A stretch of DNA of 43,950 nucleotides from Pseudobutyrivibrio ruminis (lineage in GTDB: Bacteria > Bacillota > Clostridia > Lachnospirales > Lachnospiraceae): NCBI GenBank assembly GCA_015057305.1, contig SVES01000030.1, positions 1 through 43,950 on the forward strand, read 5' to 3'. A program made the translations under genes and the position numbers. Numbering within the stretch: the stretch's first letter is position 1; each line of letters begins with the position of its first letter. Positions 1 to 8,516 of the stretch are shown one piece after another. The notes under the pieces are model-generated. The model was not told the DNA's origin. It ran no database searches and saw only the letters and a program-made list of their open reading frames with translations.

Positions 1-77
1 AATTCGTCCTCCTTCATCCTAGTATACAACCCTTTATTAGCCGCAGTGCTTACTTCTAATACAGCCTGTATGTTATT
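1..77. repeat. Exact 77-bp direct repeat, copy 1
   Basis: Bases 1-77 are identical to 1433-1509. Both copies encode the same stretch of an Rpn-family C-terminal region on the minus strand. Beyond the repeat the two genes are similar but diverged, and the repeat may extend left of base 1. This pattern fits gene conversion or recombination between paralogues. Confidence 0.9.
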
Positions 78-653
78 ACGGTCTCCTGGACTATCAAGTG
101 CTAAAGCCCTTGTGGCAAACTGTCTCACATCTCGCTCGCTAGCATTTTTCTTTAGAATCTTAAGTGCTAGGTAATTCTCTTTTTCAAGCTCACCTACAAC
201 AAAAATGTAAATCGGTATCTCTATTATACCACCAATCGAGTATATCCCACTTTCCTTCTTTTCAACTAGTGCACCTTCATCGCTCAGCTTTTGCAACAAC
301 TCCCTCGGACAAGAATCTCTGTAAAAGGAAATGCTAAGCTCTGACTTTGGTATTTCATCGACTGTCTTTCCTAGTCCTTTAAATATTAGTGAATACCCGA
401 TTACCTTGTAAAAATCATCAATCGTTAAGCTATCAGACGGGCTTTTGTACTCGATGATATTGTAAGTATTGTAGAACCGAGCCAGCGGATTATCTATAAC
501 CACATTGGGACTTTTCTTAATAATTAGGATGTCCATCCGCAGAGGCTTCCTAGAAAGCTCATACTCTGTGTTGAATTCTAAATACTCACGATACTCCCTT
601 AGTTCTAATTCAAGACCACTATAGAACCCTGGATGCCATTGAATTTTTTCCAT
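1..653 (-). CDS. Rpn-family recombination-promoting nuclease (3' end beyond window)
   Basis: The reading frame opens at an ATG at 653 (MEKIQWHPGFYSG...) and is still open at base 1, so the C-terminus is missing. The PD-(D/E)XK nuclease core is visible: an Asp in PLRMDILIIKK (about residue 40), then the E-x-K signature in NIIEYKSPSD about 28 residues later. This matches the Rpn/TIGR01784 'PD-(D/E)XK nuclease family transposase' proteins, which nick DNA and promote RecA-independent recombination; they are multicopy in Lachnospiraceae. The distal part, VLEVSTAANKGLYTRMKEDE, is encoded by a 77-bp segment repeated exactly at 1433-1509 in another Rpn remnant. Identification rests on motifs and family memory. 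Activity cannot be judged from a partial gene. Confidence 0.75.
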   Translation of the reverse strand, partial: MEKIQWHPGFYSGLELELREYREYLEFNTEYELSRKPLRMDILIIKKSPNVVIDNPLARFYNTYNIIEYKSPSDSLTIDDFYKVIGYSLIFKGLGKTVDEIPKSELSISFYRDSCPRELLQKLSDEGALVEKKESGIYSIGGIIEIPIYIFVVGELEKENYLALKILKKNASERDVRQFATRALALDSPGDRNNIQAVLEVSTAANKGLYTRMKEDE

Positions 654-767
654 TTCTTACACCTTCATTATACATTATTTTCCACGTATTATCATTATAG
701 AACATATTTTCGTCAAACGTAATGTTCGATTCGACTAAAAATACTAACTTATTAAAGGTTTTATTAG

Positions 768-1184
768 GAAAAATGCCCAGCCCAAGCTGGACAAAATCTT
801 TATAGTGACAAGCTTGCTTTATCCGTGTTAGACTTAACTAAAGTAAATAATGCAACTGACGAAGATAAGGCTTATGGCATCGATAAATGGGCTCGTCTCT
901 TTGCATCAAAAACGTGGGAGGATTTGCATATGTTAGCTCAAGAGAATTCACTTTTTGCTGAAGCAACAAAAACTGTACAACAACTCACTGATGATGACGC
1001 CATTCGAGAAGCATGCTTCCGTCGTGACGAACAACTAGCTTTAGAGGCTTACTTCAAGTCAACTATAGCTCAGCAGGAAGCGGCGCTCAAACAGAAGGAT
1101 TCTGAAATAGCGAAAAAAGATTCCACCATTGCTGAGATGAGCGCTGAAATCGCAAAGTTGAAAGCTATGCTTGATAGTCAATAA
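768..1184 (+). pseudogene. 5'-truncated Rpn-family nuclease remnant
   Basis: An open frame follows a TAG at 765-767. It reads EKCPAQAGQNLYSDKLALSVLDLTKVNNAT and then a typical Rpn C-terminal half (GIDKWARLFASKTWEDLHML, then a heptad-rich tail with KDSEIAKKDSTIAEM). The nuclease core that should precede it is absent, and no ribosome binding site precedes the GTG at 825. I read it as the last third of a gene whose 5' part was deleted. It runs opposite to the two neighbouring Rpn genes and ends at the hairpin at 1196-1231. Whether the tail is still translated is unknown. The family call comes from the conserved DKW-x-LF-x-AKTWEDL pattern. Confidence 0.7.
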
Positions 1185-1195
1185 ATAATGCTACT

Positions 1196-1231
1196 AAAAT
1201 AGCTCAGTGTCATTGTACACTGAGCTATTTT
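1196..1231. terminator. Bidirectional hairpin terminator between two Rpn remnants
   Basis: A perfect 15-bp inverted repeat (AAAATAGCTCAGTGT at 1196-1210 and its complement at 1217-1231) surrounds a 6-nt loop. A-rich and T-rich ends on both sides make it a usable rho-independent terminator in either direction, serving the convergent remnants on each side. Confidence 0.85.
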
Positions 1232-1233
1232 CA

Positions 1234-1584
1234 TTAAAGCATTGTCAAATACTTCTTATATTCACTTTTGGGAATTCCCAAGGACTCCATAGCTTTTTCG
1301 GCAGAAACTTTAAAGCTTCGCATGACATTTCTTACAGATGATAAGCGCTCTTGTTCTAGACCTTGTGCTCTGCCAATGCGTTCATGCTCTTCATATTTAT
1401 CTTTCATTAAATCATCTAATGCACTACCCATTAATTCGTCCTCCTTCATCCTAGTATACAACCCTTTATTAGCCGCAGTGCTTACTTCTAATACAGCCTG
1501 TATGTTATTGTGGTTTCCGGAACTATCAAACAGCAAAGTTCTTGCATTATACTTCCATATATTCCTCGTCTTTCTATATACTAA
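1234..1584 (-). pseudogene. C-terminal fragment of an Rpn-family nuclease
   Basis: The frame opens after a TAA at 1585-1587 and reads LVYRKTRNIWKYNARTLLFD, aligning with FATRALALDSPGDRNN of the gene at 1-653, then the shared VLEVSTAANKGLYTRMKEDE. It ends with the usual Rpn tail (EERIGRAQGLEQERLSSVRN-like, SLGIPKSEYKKYLTML). No in-frame ATG with a ribosome binding site exists and the nuclease core is missing. The break lies against the stop codon of the membrane-protein gene ending at 1581, so the 5' half was probably lost when these two regions were joined. The family is clear; function is presumed lost. Confidence 0.75.
1433..1509. repeat. Exact 77-bp direct repeat, copy 2
   Basis: Identical to bases 1-77. 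It lies inside the Rpn C-terminal fragment, and the sequence diverges immediately on the 3' side (ACGGTCTCCTGG versus GTGGTTTCCGGA). Copies are in the same orientation about 1.43 kb apart, so recombination between them would delete or duplicate the intervening remnant. Confidence 0.9.
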
Positions 1585-3809
1585 TTACAAACACAACGAT
1601 ATATGCCGTAATTGCCAAAGCTTCTTTCAAGCTCAAAATATACATCTAATCCATAATGCTCCTTAAAAAATATGGTGTATCTATTGAATGATGCAGATCC
1701 TTCTTGGCTGAGAAGTTTTGACTTTCCCTCAGCCATAGAATATATAACAGAATCTATCCCAAGTGTTTCTTTTTGCTTTTCGCGTTCAGGATGCCCAACA
1801 TCCCAGTTTCCTACACGAATTATATTATCCCATTGTCCTTCTTGGTATGCATATAGTGCTCCACGTGTGTCGATGTAAGGATAAGGTGCATTTGAGATAT
1901 TATCCAACAAAATTACCTCATCTGTTTTTTCGCAATATTCTATAGCATCCTTCAAATCAGGATTGTAATAATTGACTTCCGCAATACTATTAAATATCTG
2001 GTTATTAATACTCATACAAATAAGCAAACAAATCAAAAATATATTTTCCTTAATTTGTTTCAATAATCTTACTATTGCCTTTTTTTCATATTGGAGTGAA
2101 ACATCTTTCACACCACCTGCATAGAGTATAAAAACGAAACTAGCAAAAAGATATATAGGTCCACTAACCCACGCTGGAAACCTACTTCCTGACAGAAAAT
2201 ACCATATTAGTATTCCAGTTCCCATAATATTGATTAATGCAACTACTCTAGTATAGTCCTTTATTTTATATACAAATAAACTAGTTATTCCAATTGCTAG
2301 CATAATATAAAATTGTGTATACTTTTGGGAACCACGCCCTTGTCTAATTTTAACAATTTGTTCTATATTATAATTAACATCTTTGCTAGTCGGCTCAGTT
2401 TCATACTTATTGTGATTACTCATAACATCTAAGACACTTTCGAAATAGCCTTCATTAAAAAATGAATCGTTTATCTCATACTTTTTCATCATATCCCAGT
2501 CATTGTATGAAATCATAAAGCTAGATTCTTCAAAATATGTAGGATACTCTGACGGTAAATAGTCAATCACACTAGACCTTGTCTTATTTAATGCCCTATA
2601 CTGACTTATCTCACCCCAATTATTATAAAATAATAAGTTAACTTGATATAAACAAAAAGATATGGCAACCGAGGCAATAATACATACCCCAAAATACTCT
2701 ATTCTTCTAAATAAATTGCTTTTGCTTATTCCATTATGTTTTTTCCACGCGGATAGACCGTAACCTGCCACCAAAATCATTATATAAGCAATTACAACAT
2801 AAAAACACTTATATCTAAATAGAGAGCCTAATACAAACAATAGCGTTCCCAATGCTATTTCAGCTATTTTTCCAATACAACTTTTACACTCTTTTTTATG
2901 TTTCCCTAAAACAAATAATTCCCCTATGCAAGCATCATAAAACAACAGTGTCCCCGCAAATGACAATAAAAAAGAGGAACGAGTATACTGCAAATTAAGC
3001 AGAAACATAGGCTGAAATATAATAGAAAAAATAATTGGATAACTTATTCTTATTTTTCGTTTCCAATTTATATTTTTCAGTATAAACCAATTATAGATAG
3101 AAAACGAAATCAACACAGATATTATTTCAAGACCAGTAAACCAATTTATTATTGGAAATGTTTTTTGCAGGAAAATAACTATAATACCTAAAAAATATGA
3201 ACATACAAGTGTATAAGGTGTATTCTCTCTTGGTGTTCCTAATAATAATTGTGAAATAGTAAAATCATCTGCTCCTTCCCAGCGAATGCATTTATAAAAT
3301 AGTGTTATCCCCAAAATTGCGCCTGTAATTAAAGCCGCATTTATAAATGGTTTATTTGGGATATTGCAAACTATTTTTTCAACAATCATCCTTACTTTTA
3401 GACTGATTAAATAGAATCTCACCCCCAAAAATGTAAAAATGCAAAGGCATTTTCCTATAATCCCCCAATTATACGAAAATACCAACGGTAATATCCACGA
3501 TATAACAAAAATATCCACATTATAACAATTCGCTAATGATTTCCATGAAATATAAAATCTTCTTTCTTTCGAAAAAGTATATTCACCATGAGTTATTTTC
3601 CACACGACCAGAAGTGCTTTCCAAGCAAGAATAATCATCAACACCGATACAAAATGATTGTTTATAATAAAGTACTTTGCTGCATACAAAAAACTTTCAT
3701 TACAAAACAAATATAATGATGCTTTATTAAGATGCATAATTATTAGTGTAATAATTAAAATGATATTAAAAAAATCGTATATACATATACATTTCTCGTT
3801 TTCAGTCAT
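1581..3809 (-). CDS. Polytopic membrane protein of the surface-glycan operon
   Basis: This 742-residue protein has at least a dozen hydrophobic segments between residues 10 and 600, followed by a soluble C-terminal domain of about 120 residues (LKDAIEYCEKTDEVILLDN... to FELERSFGNYGIYRCVCN). That plan fits a GT-C-type lipid-linked sugar transferase or a polysaccharide polymerase of the bacterial envelope. I see no motif that decides between them. It is the last gene of the operon and its ribosome binding site (GGAG, 7 nt before ATG at 3809) is good. The C-terminal part resembles in layout that of the 927-residue protein at the other end of the operon. The role in glycan assembly is inferred mainly from context. 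Confidence 0.6.
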   Translation of the reverse strand: MTENEKCICIYDFFNIILIITLIIMHLNKASLYLFCNESFLYAAKYFIINNHFVSVLMIILAWKALLVVWKITHGEYTFSKERRFYISWKSLANCYNVDIFVISWILPLVFSYNWGIIGKCLCIFTFLGVRFYLISLKVRMIVEKIVCNIPNKPFINAALITGAILGITLFYKCIRWEGADDFTISQLLLGTPRENTPYTLVCSYFLGIIVIFLQKTFPIINWFTGLEIISVLISFSIYNWFILKNINWKRKIRISYPIIFSIIFQPMFLLNLQYTRSSFLLSFAGTLLFYDACIGELFVLGKHKKECKSCIGKIAEIALGTLLFVLGSLFRYKCFYVVIAYIMILVAGYGLSAWKKHNGISKSNLFRRIEYFGVCIIASVAISFCLYQVNLLFYNNWGEISQYRALNKTRSSVIDYLPSEYPTYFEESSFMISYNDWDMMKKYEINDSFFNEGYFESVLDVMSNHNKYETEPTSKDVNYNIEQIVKIRQGRGSQKYTQFYIMLAIGITSLFVYKIKDYTRVVALINIMGTGILIWYFLSGSRFPAWVSGPIYLFASFVFILYAGGVKDVSLQYEKKAIVRLLKQIKENIFLICLLICMSINNQIFNSIAEVNYYNPDLKDAIEYCEKTDEVILLDNISNAPYPYIDTRGALYAYQEGQWDNIIRVGNWDVGHPEREKQKETLGIDSVIYSMAEGKSKLLSQEGSASFNRYTIFFKEHYGLDVYFELERSFGNYGIYRCVCN

Positions 3810-3853
3810 ATTATTCTCCAGTATATTCTATTCCAATACTGAGGTAAAAATAA

Positions 3854-4633
3854 TCATATTCTTCCCCCTCTTTCAATCTGAGTTTTCAGTCTCAACATTC
3901 TTTTCTCATCTTCCAATGCCATTCTACTATAATAATCAGATTTGAATTCTAAATAGAGTAACTCAAAATGGAGCGCCTCGTAGATTGCTTGTTTTAAAAA
4001 TTTTTCATTTTCATCTGACTGAATGACCACTTTTCTTGTCTCGAATCTATCTATATAAGGATGCAATGCTTTTATAAAAGGTATTGATTCTACACCAATA
4101 CTACCCCCAAAATTCGTTACTAAACCAGCCGCCTTAGCCTTTAATATAAATTCTTTTGTTGCGTCAAATACTTCATCCGACTCAATGTCCTCTTTTTTTA
4201 TCCCCATAGAGGCCGATAAATCACTTCTTCCGACAGTAACTCCCGTTATAAAGTTTCTTCCAGAACTTAATATTTCTTCAAAATTATGTAGACACGTTAT
4301 TGTTTCAGCATTTATTATTTTTTCAATTTCAACTTCCTTTCCATATATTCTATCGAATGCTCCTCTAAATTTGGTCATAGCGAAGGGTGTTTCAATCATA
4401 GGTGCCATTACTCCGGTAGCATATAGCAACTTACATTGGTCCAAATCGTGTACAGCTTCACAGCCTCCTATCTTAATGATAAATCCCAACCCAACATTAT
4501 CAATAAAGTCACGAAGCATAATTAACTCATCTTTTCTAGATCCTTCTGCTTCAAATTCAGCTTTTATACTAATAACTCCGTAATATTCTTTTAGTCTCTT
4601 TAATGATTTAATTATTTCATCTTTATTTCCCAC
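3854..4633 (-). CDS. HpcH/HpaI-type aldolase/citrate lyase family protein
   Basis: The 259-residue protein has the TIM-barrel signature of class II pyruvate aldolases: KIGGCEAVHD near residue 77, VMAPMIETPFAM near residue 95, and VGRSDLSASMG near residue 155, where family members place the metal-binding Asp. Enzymes of this family make or break C-C bonds between pyruvate (or oxaloacetate/acetyl-CoA) and an aldehyde. The gene lies directly downstream of a CMP-sugar-synthetase-like gene and a sialyltransferase-like gene. A role in making or breaking a 2-keto-3-deoxy sugar acid is therefore attractive but inferred. The start is a GTG with a distant GGGAG, so it is not certain. The C-terminal 40 residues are charged and helical and look like an extension beyond the barrel. 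Confidence 0.7.
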   Translation of the reverse strand: MGNKDEIIKSLKRLKEYYGVISIKAEFEAEGSRKDELIMLRDFIDNVGLGFIIKIGGCEAVHDLDQCKLLYATGVMAPMIETPFAMTKFRGAFDRIYGKEVEIEKIINAETITCLHNFEEILSSGRNFITGVTVGRSDLSASMGIKKEDIESDEVFDATKEFILKAKAAGLVTNFGGSIGVESIPFIKALHPYIDRFETRKVVIQSDENEKFLKQAIYEALHFELLYLEFKSDYYSRMALEDEKRMLRLKTQIERGGRI

Positions 4634-4653
4634 TGAAAAGTAAACTCTCCCTC

Positions 4654-5313
4654 TTAAAGTCCATAAATAACTTTTCCAACATATTCTGCTATTTTCAAGT
4701 CATCTTCCGTATTAATATCTACTGCCTCAAACTTATTTACCACATGTATATAAGGATTTCGTCCAATTCGGCATCGGTATTTATCTAATGATTCTCTTGA
4801 GATCCCATATAATCCTGTTGTTTCCTCAATTACCGGAAGCATATCCTGACTCCTTGGTAATATTCCTGGCCTATAATTCACTGGATTTCCTGCATACCAA
4901 TAAAAACTATGGTTTTCTGTTGCCGTAAAGCAAGAATCATAAGTACTACTAGATGTTAACTTTTCATAACAAACTTTTATCGACTCTGGTTTTAAATATG
5001 GAGCAGTCGCAAACAATTGAAAATAGTAATCGTATTCAGGAAATTGTTGAAAATGATATACCAATAAATCATTTCCATTAGCAGTATTTTTTGCAAGCTC
5101 AGGTTTTCTTTCAATCACTAAAAATCCCATTTTTTCTGCATAACAAGATACTTCTTCACTGTTTGTATCGATATATACCGTATCAAAAACATCTGCCTTT
5201 TTTACATTTTCACAAATATATTCGTATAGTTTTTTCCCATTAAGTGCTCTGAGATTTTTCCCTGCCACCCTTTCCGAATGTGATTTAATAGGTATAAAAC
5301 ATGCTGATTTCAT
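4654..5313 (-). CDS. Acylneuraminate cytidylyltransferase-like (CMP-sugar synthetase)
   Basis: The N-terminus CFIPIKSHSERVAGKNLRAL is the nucleotide-binding loop of the NeuA/KdsB-like cytidylyltransferases (GKN-x-R-x-L). It is followed by VYIDTNSEEV and ERKPELAKNTAN, in the order found in the family. Such enzymes activate ulosonic acids with CTP. The length (219 residues) is that of a single-domain NeuA. I chose the second Met at 5313: GGAGG lies 5 nt before it, while the upstream ATG at 5325 sits just before that Shine-Dalgarno. The substrate is unknown, since no NeuB, PseI or LegI synthase is in the window. The adjacent sialyltransferase-like gene supports a CMP-activated product. Confidence 0.78.
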   Translation of the reverse strand: MKSACFIPIKSHSERVAGKNLRALNGKKLYEYICENVKKADVFDTVYIDTNSEEVSCYAEKMGFLVIERKPELAKNTANGNDLLVYHFQQFPEYDYYFQLFATAPYLKPESIKVCYEKLTSSSTYDSCFTATENHSFYWYAGNPVNYRPGILPRSQDMLPVIEETTGLYGISRESLDKYRCRIGRNPYIHVVNKFEAVDINTEDDLKIAEYVGKVIYGL

Positions 5314-5341
5314 TTTCCCCTCCATTTTTTTCTCTTATCTA

Positions 5342-6418
5342 TTATTTTTTACTTAAATTGTATTTTTTACTATAATCCTCAAGCTCATCCCATGAATCTG
5401 GTATAAAAAACTTACTTTTATCTCTATATAAATCCCTTACACCCTCAACATAATTAATCATTCCTCTACCAAAAAAAGAATAATCAATTCCAATGAGCTT
5501 ATATAACAAAACAATCCTTGGTTCCTCGTCAAACATGACCTTTGGATTCACGCAGGATGTTGAAAATATACAAAATAATGTCTTTTCACTCATATCTTGA
5601 TTGAATGTTAAAACTTCCCAAGGAATTGTATATCTCTCATACAAATCGAATCCTAATTCTCGGAGAGCACTCTCTTTTTGCCGTGGATGCGATTTCACAA
5701 TTGCTGACTCTTTATCAATGTAATTACTAACTTTTTTCCAAAGTCCTATCATATCAATGGGCTCTTTTCGAGGTCCCTGTTCCATAATTATTATTTTTTT
5801 GTCCTTGAAGGAATCCAGTTTTTCGTCATATCCAAAAATCTGATTTATATGCTCTTTAACCTCATTATCTGACCTATTTAATTTGTTTATTTTATGTATT
5901 TCACCGCTTTGTGCAACACTTATTAATGATGGTTCAAAAACATAACGTTCATCTATAAACCGGCCATCCATGCATGTCATAAATTGACAGTTTATAAACA
6001 ATCTCAAATACCACTCTTTTGAATCATACGGTGTCAAATATGGGTTTATTCCATTTTCTACAAAAATATTCTTAGCACATTTGTTGTTCAAAGAAGAAAA
6101 AATAATAGAATTCAAGAGCCAGCCATCTGTGTTGTAATAAACTGTATCGTAATACTTTTTCTTTAACTCTTTTCTTGCTCCGAAACGATTTATTGCAATT
6201 TTTATACATTGAGCAATCGTAATAGGATATTCAATATTTATATTAGGAAGCATAATAACATCATGAAAAATCCCAGTTTCTTTTACTGCTCTTAACAATT
6301 CATCTGCATTATTACTAGTTGGCACATAGTACAAATCACAATCTCTTATTCCCTTTTGCTTTATCATGTGCATAGCATAAAGCAGATGTATAGGTACACT
6401 TGCAATGTAAGCATCCAT
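5342..6418 (-). CDS. Sialyltransferase-like glycosyltransferase (GT52/polysialyltransferase type)
   Basis: The 358-residue protein carries the pattern of bacterial CMP-sialic-acid transferases: an acidic-Asn-Gly motif (FVENGINPY, about residue 119), the HP motif in AIVKSHPRQKE (about residue 243), and a Ser-rich nucleotide-contact motif in FSTSCVNPKVMF (about residue 288). EQGPRKEP near residue 215 also fits the GT-B fold. It would transfer a CMP-activated sugar to an envelope acceptor at the cytoplasmic face. I start it at the ATG at 6418, which has TGAGGA 6 nt upstream. The longer TTG start at 6430 overlaps the preceding gene's stop. Assignment to one CAZy family is uncertain; the pairing with a cytidylyltransferase is the strongest context. 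Confidence 0.62.
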   Translation of the reverse strand: MDAYIASVPIHLLYAMHMIKQKGIRDCDLYYVPTSNNADELLRAVKETGIFHDVIMLPNINIEYPITIAQCIKIAINRFGARKELKKKYYDTVYYNTDGWLLNSIIFSSLNNKCAKNIFVENGINPYLTPYDSKEWYLRLFINCQFMTCMDGRFIDERYVFEPSLISVAQSGEIHKINKLNRSDNEVKEHINQIFGYDEKLDSFKDKKIIIMEQGPRKEPIDMIGLWKKVSNYIDKESAIVKSHPRQKESALRELGFDLYERYTIPWEVLTFNQDMSEKTLFCIFSTSCVNPKVMFDEEPRIVLLYKLIGIDYSFFGRGMINYVEGVRDLYRDKSKFFIPDSWDELEDYSKKYNLSKK

Positions 6419-6426
6419 ATTAATCC

Positions 6427-7095
6427 TCAACTCTCATAAACATTTATATCAAAATACTTTTCACTCTCATCTTGAATAATTCTAACCAGCTTAAATCCTG
6501 CGTCAGTTATCGCTTTCTGCCGCTCCACTTGGTATGGATTCAGATAATATATCCAACACTTGCCATCCACATGCGCTTCCAAGATTTTCTGTGCTACGAC
6601 AGAAAGAATCGTCTCGTCAAATGGATTGCAAAAATAAAAAATGTCATAATCTCTATATCCCTCAAATTCCTTCGCATCACAATTAAAAACCTTTATCTGA
6701 TCAAGGCTCAAGATATCTAAATTCTTTCTACAAATATCACAGAGTTCGGTTGTATACTCCACTCCCCCAATTTTTTCAAACTCATATTTCGCCGCACATG
6801 TCAATACATATCCTTTTCCGCTTCCCATATCAATAAAACTATGACAATCCGTAAAATCTATGTCTTTAAAAATACGTTCCAACACCTTCTTGGGAGACTT
6901 GGAGTAATTATTATTGTGCTCATTACTGTCACACTGATATACCATTGTAAAATCTAGTCCACGTAACTTCTCATATATCAGAGAAAATACTTCTCCCAAA
7001 TACCTTTTTAAAGCAGCTCTACTCTGCTTTGAAAAAGGATCTTTAGCAATTCTTCGTAAATATGTGCCTGCCTTTTTTACATCCCTGATTCTCAT
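6427..7095 (-). CDS. SAM-dependent class I methyltransferase
   Basis: The protein (222 residues) has the Rossmann-fold SAM-binding glycine loop SFIDMGSGKGYVLTCAAK at about residue 87, the following acidic strand GGVEYTTELC, and FNCDAKEFEGYRDYDIFYFC as motifs II/III. The arrangement resembles DOT1-like and small-molecule methyltransferases. It overlaps the flippase gene by 4 bp (ATGA), so translation is coupled, and it sits beside the sialyltransferase-like gene. Methylation of a sugar or of the lipid-linked glycan is a reasonable inference; the substrate cannot be read from sequence. The N-terminal 60 residues are basic and helical. Confidence 0.75.
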   Translation of the reverse strand: MRIRDVKKAGTYLRRIAKDPFSKQSRAALKRYLGEVFSLIYEKLRGLDFTMVYQCDSNEHNNNYSKSPKKVLERIFKDIDFTDCHSFIDMGSGKGYVLTCAAKYEFEKIGGVEYTTELCDICRKNLDILSLDQIKVFNCDAKEFEGYRDYDIFYFCNPFDETILSVVAQKILEAHVDGKCWIYYLNPYQVERQKAITDAGFKLVRIIQDESEKYFDINVYES

Positions 7096-8516
7096 TTGTT
7101 GTCCCCCGTAAAATCCCTTATCATATTCCTTCCACTAGCAAGATATATAATGCTTGTGAATGTGATGAACAAAACATATCTTTCAATCCAAATTTCCCTA
7201 ACTATATAAAATACAACTCCATATGCAGCTATTCCGAAAGCATTCGCCCACATTTTGAAAAAAGAAAAATATTTCTTTCCACCTCTTTGCACAGCAGCCA
7301 TATGTAATACAAACAATACAACATATGAAACCACTGTTGCTGCCACGGCTCCGACAGCCTTATATTGGGGAATCAAAGCAAAATTTAATCCAAGATTTAG
7401 AAATGCTGCAACTATTGTATTAATTGCAATCCTTACAATCTTTTTCTTATATAGTAAATAAGCAGCTAAGAATGCATAGAGGTAGATTAAATATGATGCA
7501 ACTACAATTGGAGCAACGTATCTTATACCATTCCAATAGTTTCTCGGAGCCATTATTTTTATAAGCTCAGGAGCGATTGTCATCATTCCACACGAGAAAA
7601 CTGTAAATAATATCATGTAATATCCTTGATATTTTTTTATATCCTCCGCTTTATTATTCTTCACCTTTCCAAAGAACCATGGAAGCCAAGCTCCATTTAT
7701 TGCCTGGTATATTGCAACAATTATGGATGATACATTATATATAATAGAGTATTCCGCCGTTTCCTCTGCCCCTGCCAAGCTAGTTAACATAAGTCTGTCA
7801 CACTGCATTAAAATCAAATCTGACAAAGTATTAAATATCGATGGTATTGATATTTTCAGAGAATACTTCCAGTATTTTTTTATAATTCTTGGTCGAGCTT
7901 TTCTAAAAATTAAAACTGCACATGCCACGCCAAATACTAGAAGTCCAAAGGCATTACCTGCTATCTTTGCCAAATACAGATTCTGGACAAAAATACACAT
8001 CAATACCACAGAAAAAATAGTATGTGTCCAGTTAGGCGCGATCATCATAAATGTTCGCTGCCTAAATTCATTTTTCATGGCCTGTATAGCAAGCATATAA
8101 TTCACTATATTTAGTGCCACAGACTGAACGCATGCGAGCAGAACTTCATATGTTCCAAATTTCAATCTACCAAAAGATGTAATGCCTATAATGAGCATTG
8201 TCATCACTATCCCACAAAGTATACTCAGTAATAAAACCGATGAATTGTAATTATCATAATCGTCCTTAAAATCTACATACGCTGTTCTAACAGTGATAAA
8301 TAAGTTCAAGCATATAAACGTATTAAGCACTAGTACCCATGTGGAATACGTACTCACTAAACCGTAGTCGGCCTTGCTCATCATTCTCGTAAACCATGCT
8401 GAACTAATAAGAACAACCCCTTGTCCAATAATGTTAGCTATAACATAATATATACTCGCTCTTGCATATTCTTGCTTTAAGATTGTTCTTATAAATCTTT
8501 GTATTTTTTTAAACAT
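7092..8516 (-). CDS. Wzx-type oligosaccharide flippase (MATE/MVF superfamily)
   Basis: This 474-residue protein has about 12-14 membrane segments and the N-terminal pattern of polysaccharide exporters (ASIYYVIANIIGQGVVLISS, then RMMSKADYGLVSTYSTW). It should flip undecaprenyl-linked oligosaccharide across the membrane. The start codon lies inside the end of the RraA-like gene (28-bp overlap), a sign of tight operon packing; no strong ribosome binding site is visible. Its presence makes the operon a flippase-dependent glycan system. Confidence is high for the family, low for the substrate. Confidence 0.85.
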   Translation of the reverse strand: MFKKIQRFIRTILKQEYARASIYYVIANIIGQGVVLISSAWFTRMMSKADYGLVSTYSTWVLVLNTFICLNLFITVRTAYVDFKDDYDNYNSSVLLLSILCGIVMTMLIIGITSFGRLKFGTYEVLLACVQSVALNIVNYMLAIQAMKNEFRQRTFMMIAPNWTHTIFSVVLMCIFVQNLYLAKIAGNAFGLLVFGVACAVLIFRKARPRIIKKYWKYSLKISIPSIFNTLSDLILMQCDRLMLTSLAGAEETAEYSIIYNVSSIIVAIYQAINGAWLPWFFGKVKNNKAEDIKKYQGYYMILFTVFSCGMMTIAPELIKIMAPRNYWNGIRYVAPIVVASYLIYLYAFLAAYLLYKKKIVRIAINTIVAAFLNLGLNFALIPQYKAVGAVAATVVSYVVLFVLHMAAVQRGGKKYFSFFKMWANAFGIAAYGVVFYIVREIWIERYVLFITFTSIIYLASGRNMIRDFTGDNK

